Assembly: GCF_900091595.1 (NCBI RefSeq)
Contig: NZ_FMCW01000006.1
Location: 186,001 to 250,000 of the forward strand
From: Micromonospora haikouensis
GTDB taxonomy: Bacteria; Actinomycetota; Actinomycetes; Mycobacteriales; Micromonosporaceae
Reading direction: 5' to 3'
DNA length: 64,000 nucleotides
Shown: positions 62,652 through 64,000 of the stretch, piece by piece
Numbering within the stretch: the first letter of the stretch is position 1
Layout of the letters: each line of letters begins with the position of its first letter
Position numbers and translations under genes: made by a program
Notes under the pieces: model-generated
Seen by the model: only the letters and a program-made list of their open reading frames with translations
Database searches by the model: none
What the model was told of the DNA's origin: nothing

Positions 62652-64000
62652 TCAGCCGGCCAGGTGGCCCCAGTCCCGTTCCAGGTCCCGCCAGGGGCCG
62701 TGGGCCGCGACGGTGCCGTCGACGAGCACCACCACCTGGTCGGCGCGGACCAGCGCCGCCCGCTTCGACGTCGAGCCCACCACCGTCACCCCGTTTTCGC
62801 GCAGCGCCGCCCACAGCTCCAGCTCCGTGGTGACGTCCAGCGCCGAGGACACGTCGTCGGCGACCAGCAGTTCCGTACGCGGGGCCAGCGCCCGGGCCAG
62901 CGCCAGCCGCTGGAGCTGCCCGCCGGACAGCCGGGTGCCCTTGTGCCCGATGAGCAGGCCCAACCCGCCCTCACCGATGCCACCGGCCGCCGCCAGGTCG
63001 TGTTCGAGCTGGGCCGTCGACACCGCCGCGGCGGCGTCCACGTCGTGCCCGAGCGCCACGTTGTCGGCGACGGTGCCGGAGAGCACCCGGGGCAGCTGGC
63101 CGACGTAGCCGACCTGCTGGGGACGCAGGAACACCTCCGGCTCGGTGACCGGCTCGCCGTTCCAGCGCAGGGTGCCGGTGTGGTGCACGATCCCGGCGAG
63201 GGCACGCAGCAGCGACGACTTGCCCGACCCGACCGGCCCGACGACGAGCACGAGCTGCCCGCGTTCGACGGTCAGGTCGACGTCGTGGGCAGCGAGCGTA
63301 CCGTCGGTGTGCAGCGCGCCGAAGCCGGCCAGCTCCAGCAGGCGCAGCGGACGCCGGGGCGGGGGCTCCGGCGCGGGCGCGGTGCCGGCGGTCAGGTCGA
63401 CCCCGGGCACCGACGCCGAGTAGGCCCCGACCCCGGCCATCGCGACCGTCCGGTGCGTCCACACCCGGGCGGACGGCAGCTGGGACACCAGCGACGCCGT
63501 CGTCCACGCGAACCAGCGGGCCGCGCCGAGCGTGGAGACCGCGACCAGGGTCGCCCCGGCGGACAGCCCACCGCCGAGGTAGAGCGCCCAGGCGCCGATC
63601 GGCAGCAGGCCGCTGGCCAGGGCGGGCGTCGACCGGGCCCAGACCTGCACGGAGATCTCCCGCCGCTGCCGCTCGCTGCGGGCGGTGTCGAGGTCGGCGA
63701 GGTGGCCCAGCACCGGCCGGGTCGCGCCGGCCAGCTTCACCGTGCGGGCCGCCGACAGCGACGACACCAGCGCGGTGGCGAACGCCGCCCGCGCCGCCAC
63801 GGTGGCCCGCGCCGACCGTTCCAGGCGCGGCCCGAACAGCGTCGCGGCCAGCCCGGAGACGACCATGGTCCCGGCGAAGAACAGGGCCGGGACCCAGCTG
63901 CCGGAGACCAGCGTCATGGTCACCACGATGAGCACGGAGATGGCCTGGTCGAGCATGTTGTCGGCGAGGATCACCACCCGCTCGGTGTCGCCGCCCTGGG
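62652..64000 (-). CDS. ABC exporter half-transporter, 5' end outside window
   Basis: The frame is open to the last base of the window, so the N-terminal membrane helices are missing. Visible are the end of the membrane domain and an NBD with Walker A VVGPVGSGKSSLLRALA, signature GTRLSGGQLQRLALARAL and Walker B ELLVADDVSSALDV. The catalytic Glu after Walker B is Asp here, and the switch-His position reads VVGSTSKRAALVR with no His. Such a degenerate site is typical of one half of a heterodimeric exporter, whose partner probably lies upstream beyond 64000. Convergent with the Old Yellow Enzyme gene. Confidence 0.85.
   Translation of the reverse strand, partial: QGGDTERVVILADNMLDQAISVLIVVTMTLVSGSWVPALFFAGTMVVSGLAATLFGPRLERSARATVAARAAFATALVSSLSAARTVKLAGATRPVLGHLADLDTARSERQRREISVQVWARSTPALASGLLPIGAWALYLGGGLSAGATLVAVSTLGAARWFAWTTASLVSQLPSARVWTHRTVAMAGVGAYSASVPGVDLTAGTAPAPEPPPRRPLRLLELAGFGALHTDGTLAAHDVDLTVERGQLVLVVGPVGSGKSSLLRALAGIVHHTGTLRWNGEPVTEPEVFLRPQQVGYVGQLPRVLSGTVADNVALGHDVDAAAAVSTAQLEHDLAAAGGIGEGGLGLLIGHKGTRLSGGQLQRLALARALAPRTELLVADDVSSALDVTTELELWAALRENGVTVVGSTSKRAALVRADQVVVLVDGTVAAHGPWRDLERDWGHLAG

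Overview
The window is very GC-rich, compactly coded DNA. It comes from an actinomycete, most likely a Micromonospora or close relative. The signs are codon bias towards G/C in third positions, GTG starts, many four-base ATGA/GTGA overlaps, and gene order matching the conserved actinobacterial core (thyX-dapA-rnj; dapB-M16 peptidase-pnp-rpsO-ribF-truB; a DHH phosphoesterase-rbfA-infB-ylxR-nusA-rimP; map; a glnA-like/ALDH/SDR cluster). No rRNA, tRNA, CRISPR array, transposase, prophage or biosynthetic gene cluster was seen. This is a mostly housekeeping stretch with accessory genes between conserved blocks.

Layout. 1-2.1 kb: two YbjN-domain proteins. 2.2-3.4 kb: secreted chymotrypsin-like protease. 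3.6-7.1 kb: rnj, dapA, thyX. 7.2-7.3 kb: a 149-bp inverted-repeat element. 7.4-12.8 kb: DUF2752 and YcaQ-like genes, two acetyltransferases, a GT87-like mannosyltransferase and an ECF sigma factor. 12.8-13.9 kb: a decay zone with remnants of a sugar ABC permease and a glycogen debranching enzyme, plus a frameshifted acetyltransferase. 14-22 kb: dapB, M16 peptidase, pnp, rpsO, ribF, truB. 22-25.2 kb: MATE transporter, a frameshifted kinase-like gene and small proteins. 25.2-32.5 kb: the translation/transcription-factor run ending with rimP. 32.7-39.2 kb: ferritin-like pair, PadR-controlled ABC exporter, F420-type reductase and a nucleotidyltransferase. 39.2-45.1 kb: VIT1-like transporter, map, a STAS protein and a 1242-residue kinase/receiver/phosphatase hybrid. 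45.2-51.1 kb: PPOX protein and a polyamine-type gamma-glutamylation catabolic cluster. 51.1-53.2 kb: tightly overlapping small genes divergent from an XRE/DUF397 pair. 53.2-64 kb: membrane protein, an inverted-repeat-rich gap, DUF456, GGDEF-EAL protein, methyltransferase, thiolase, symporter with an apparent Cys leader peptide, Old Yellow Enzyme, and a truncated ABC exporter half.

Window-scale signals. Many start codons lack a Shine-Dalgarno sequence and instead have a TANNNT/CANNNT hexamer 6-8 nt upstream, the pattern expected of leaderless transcripts; several starts were chosen on this basis. At least three families of intergenic palindromic repeats occur: AAGATC-core inverted repeats, a GTTAACGC/GGGCCC element, and a CATGGCG tandem/palindrome cluster. 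All positions and motif calls were made by eye; no homology search was run.
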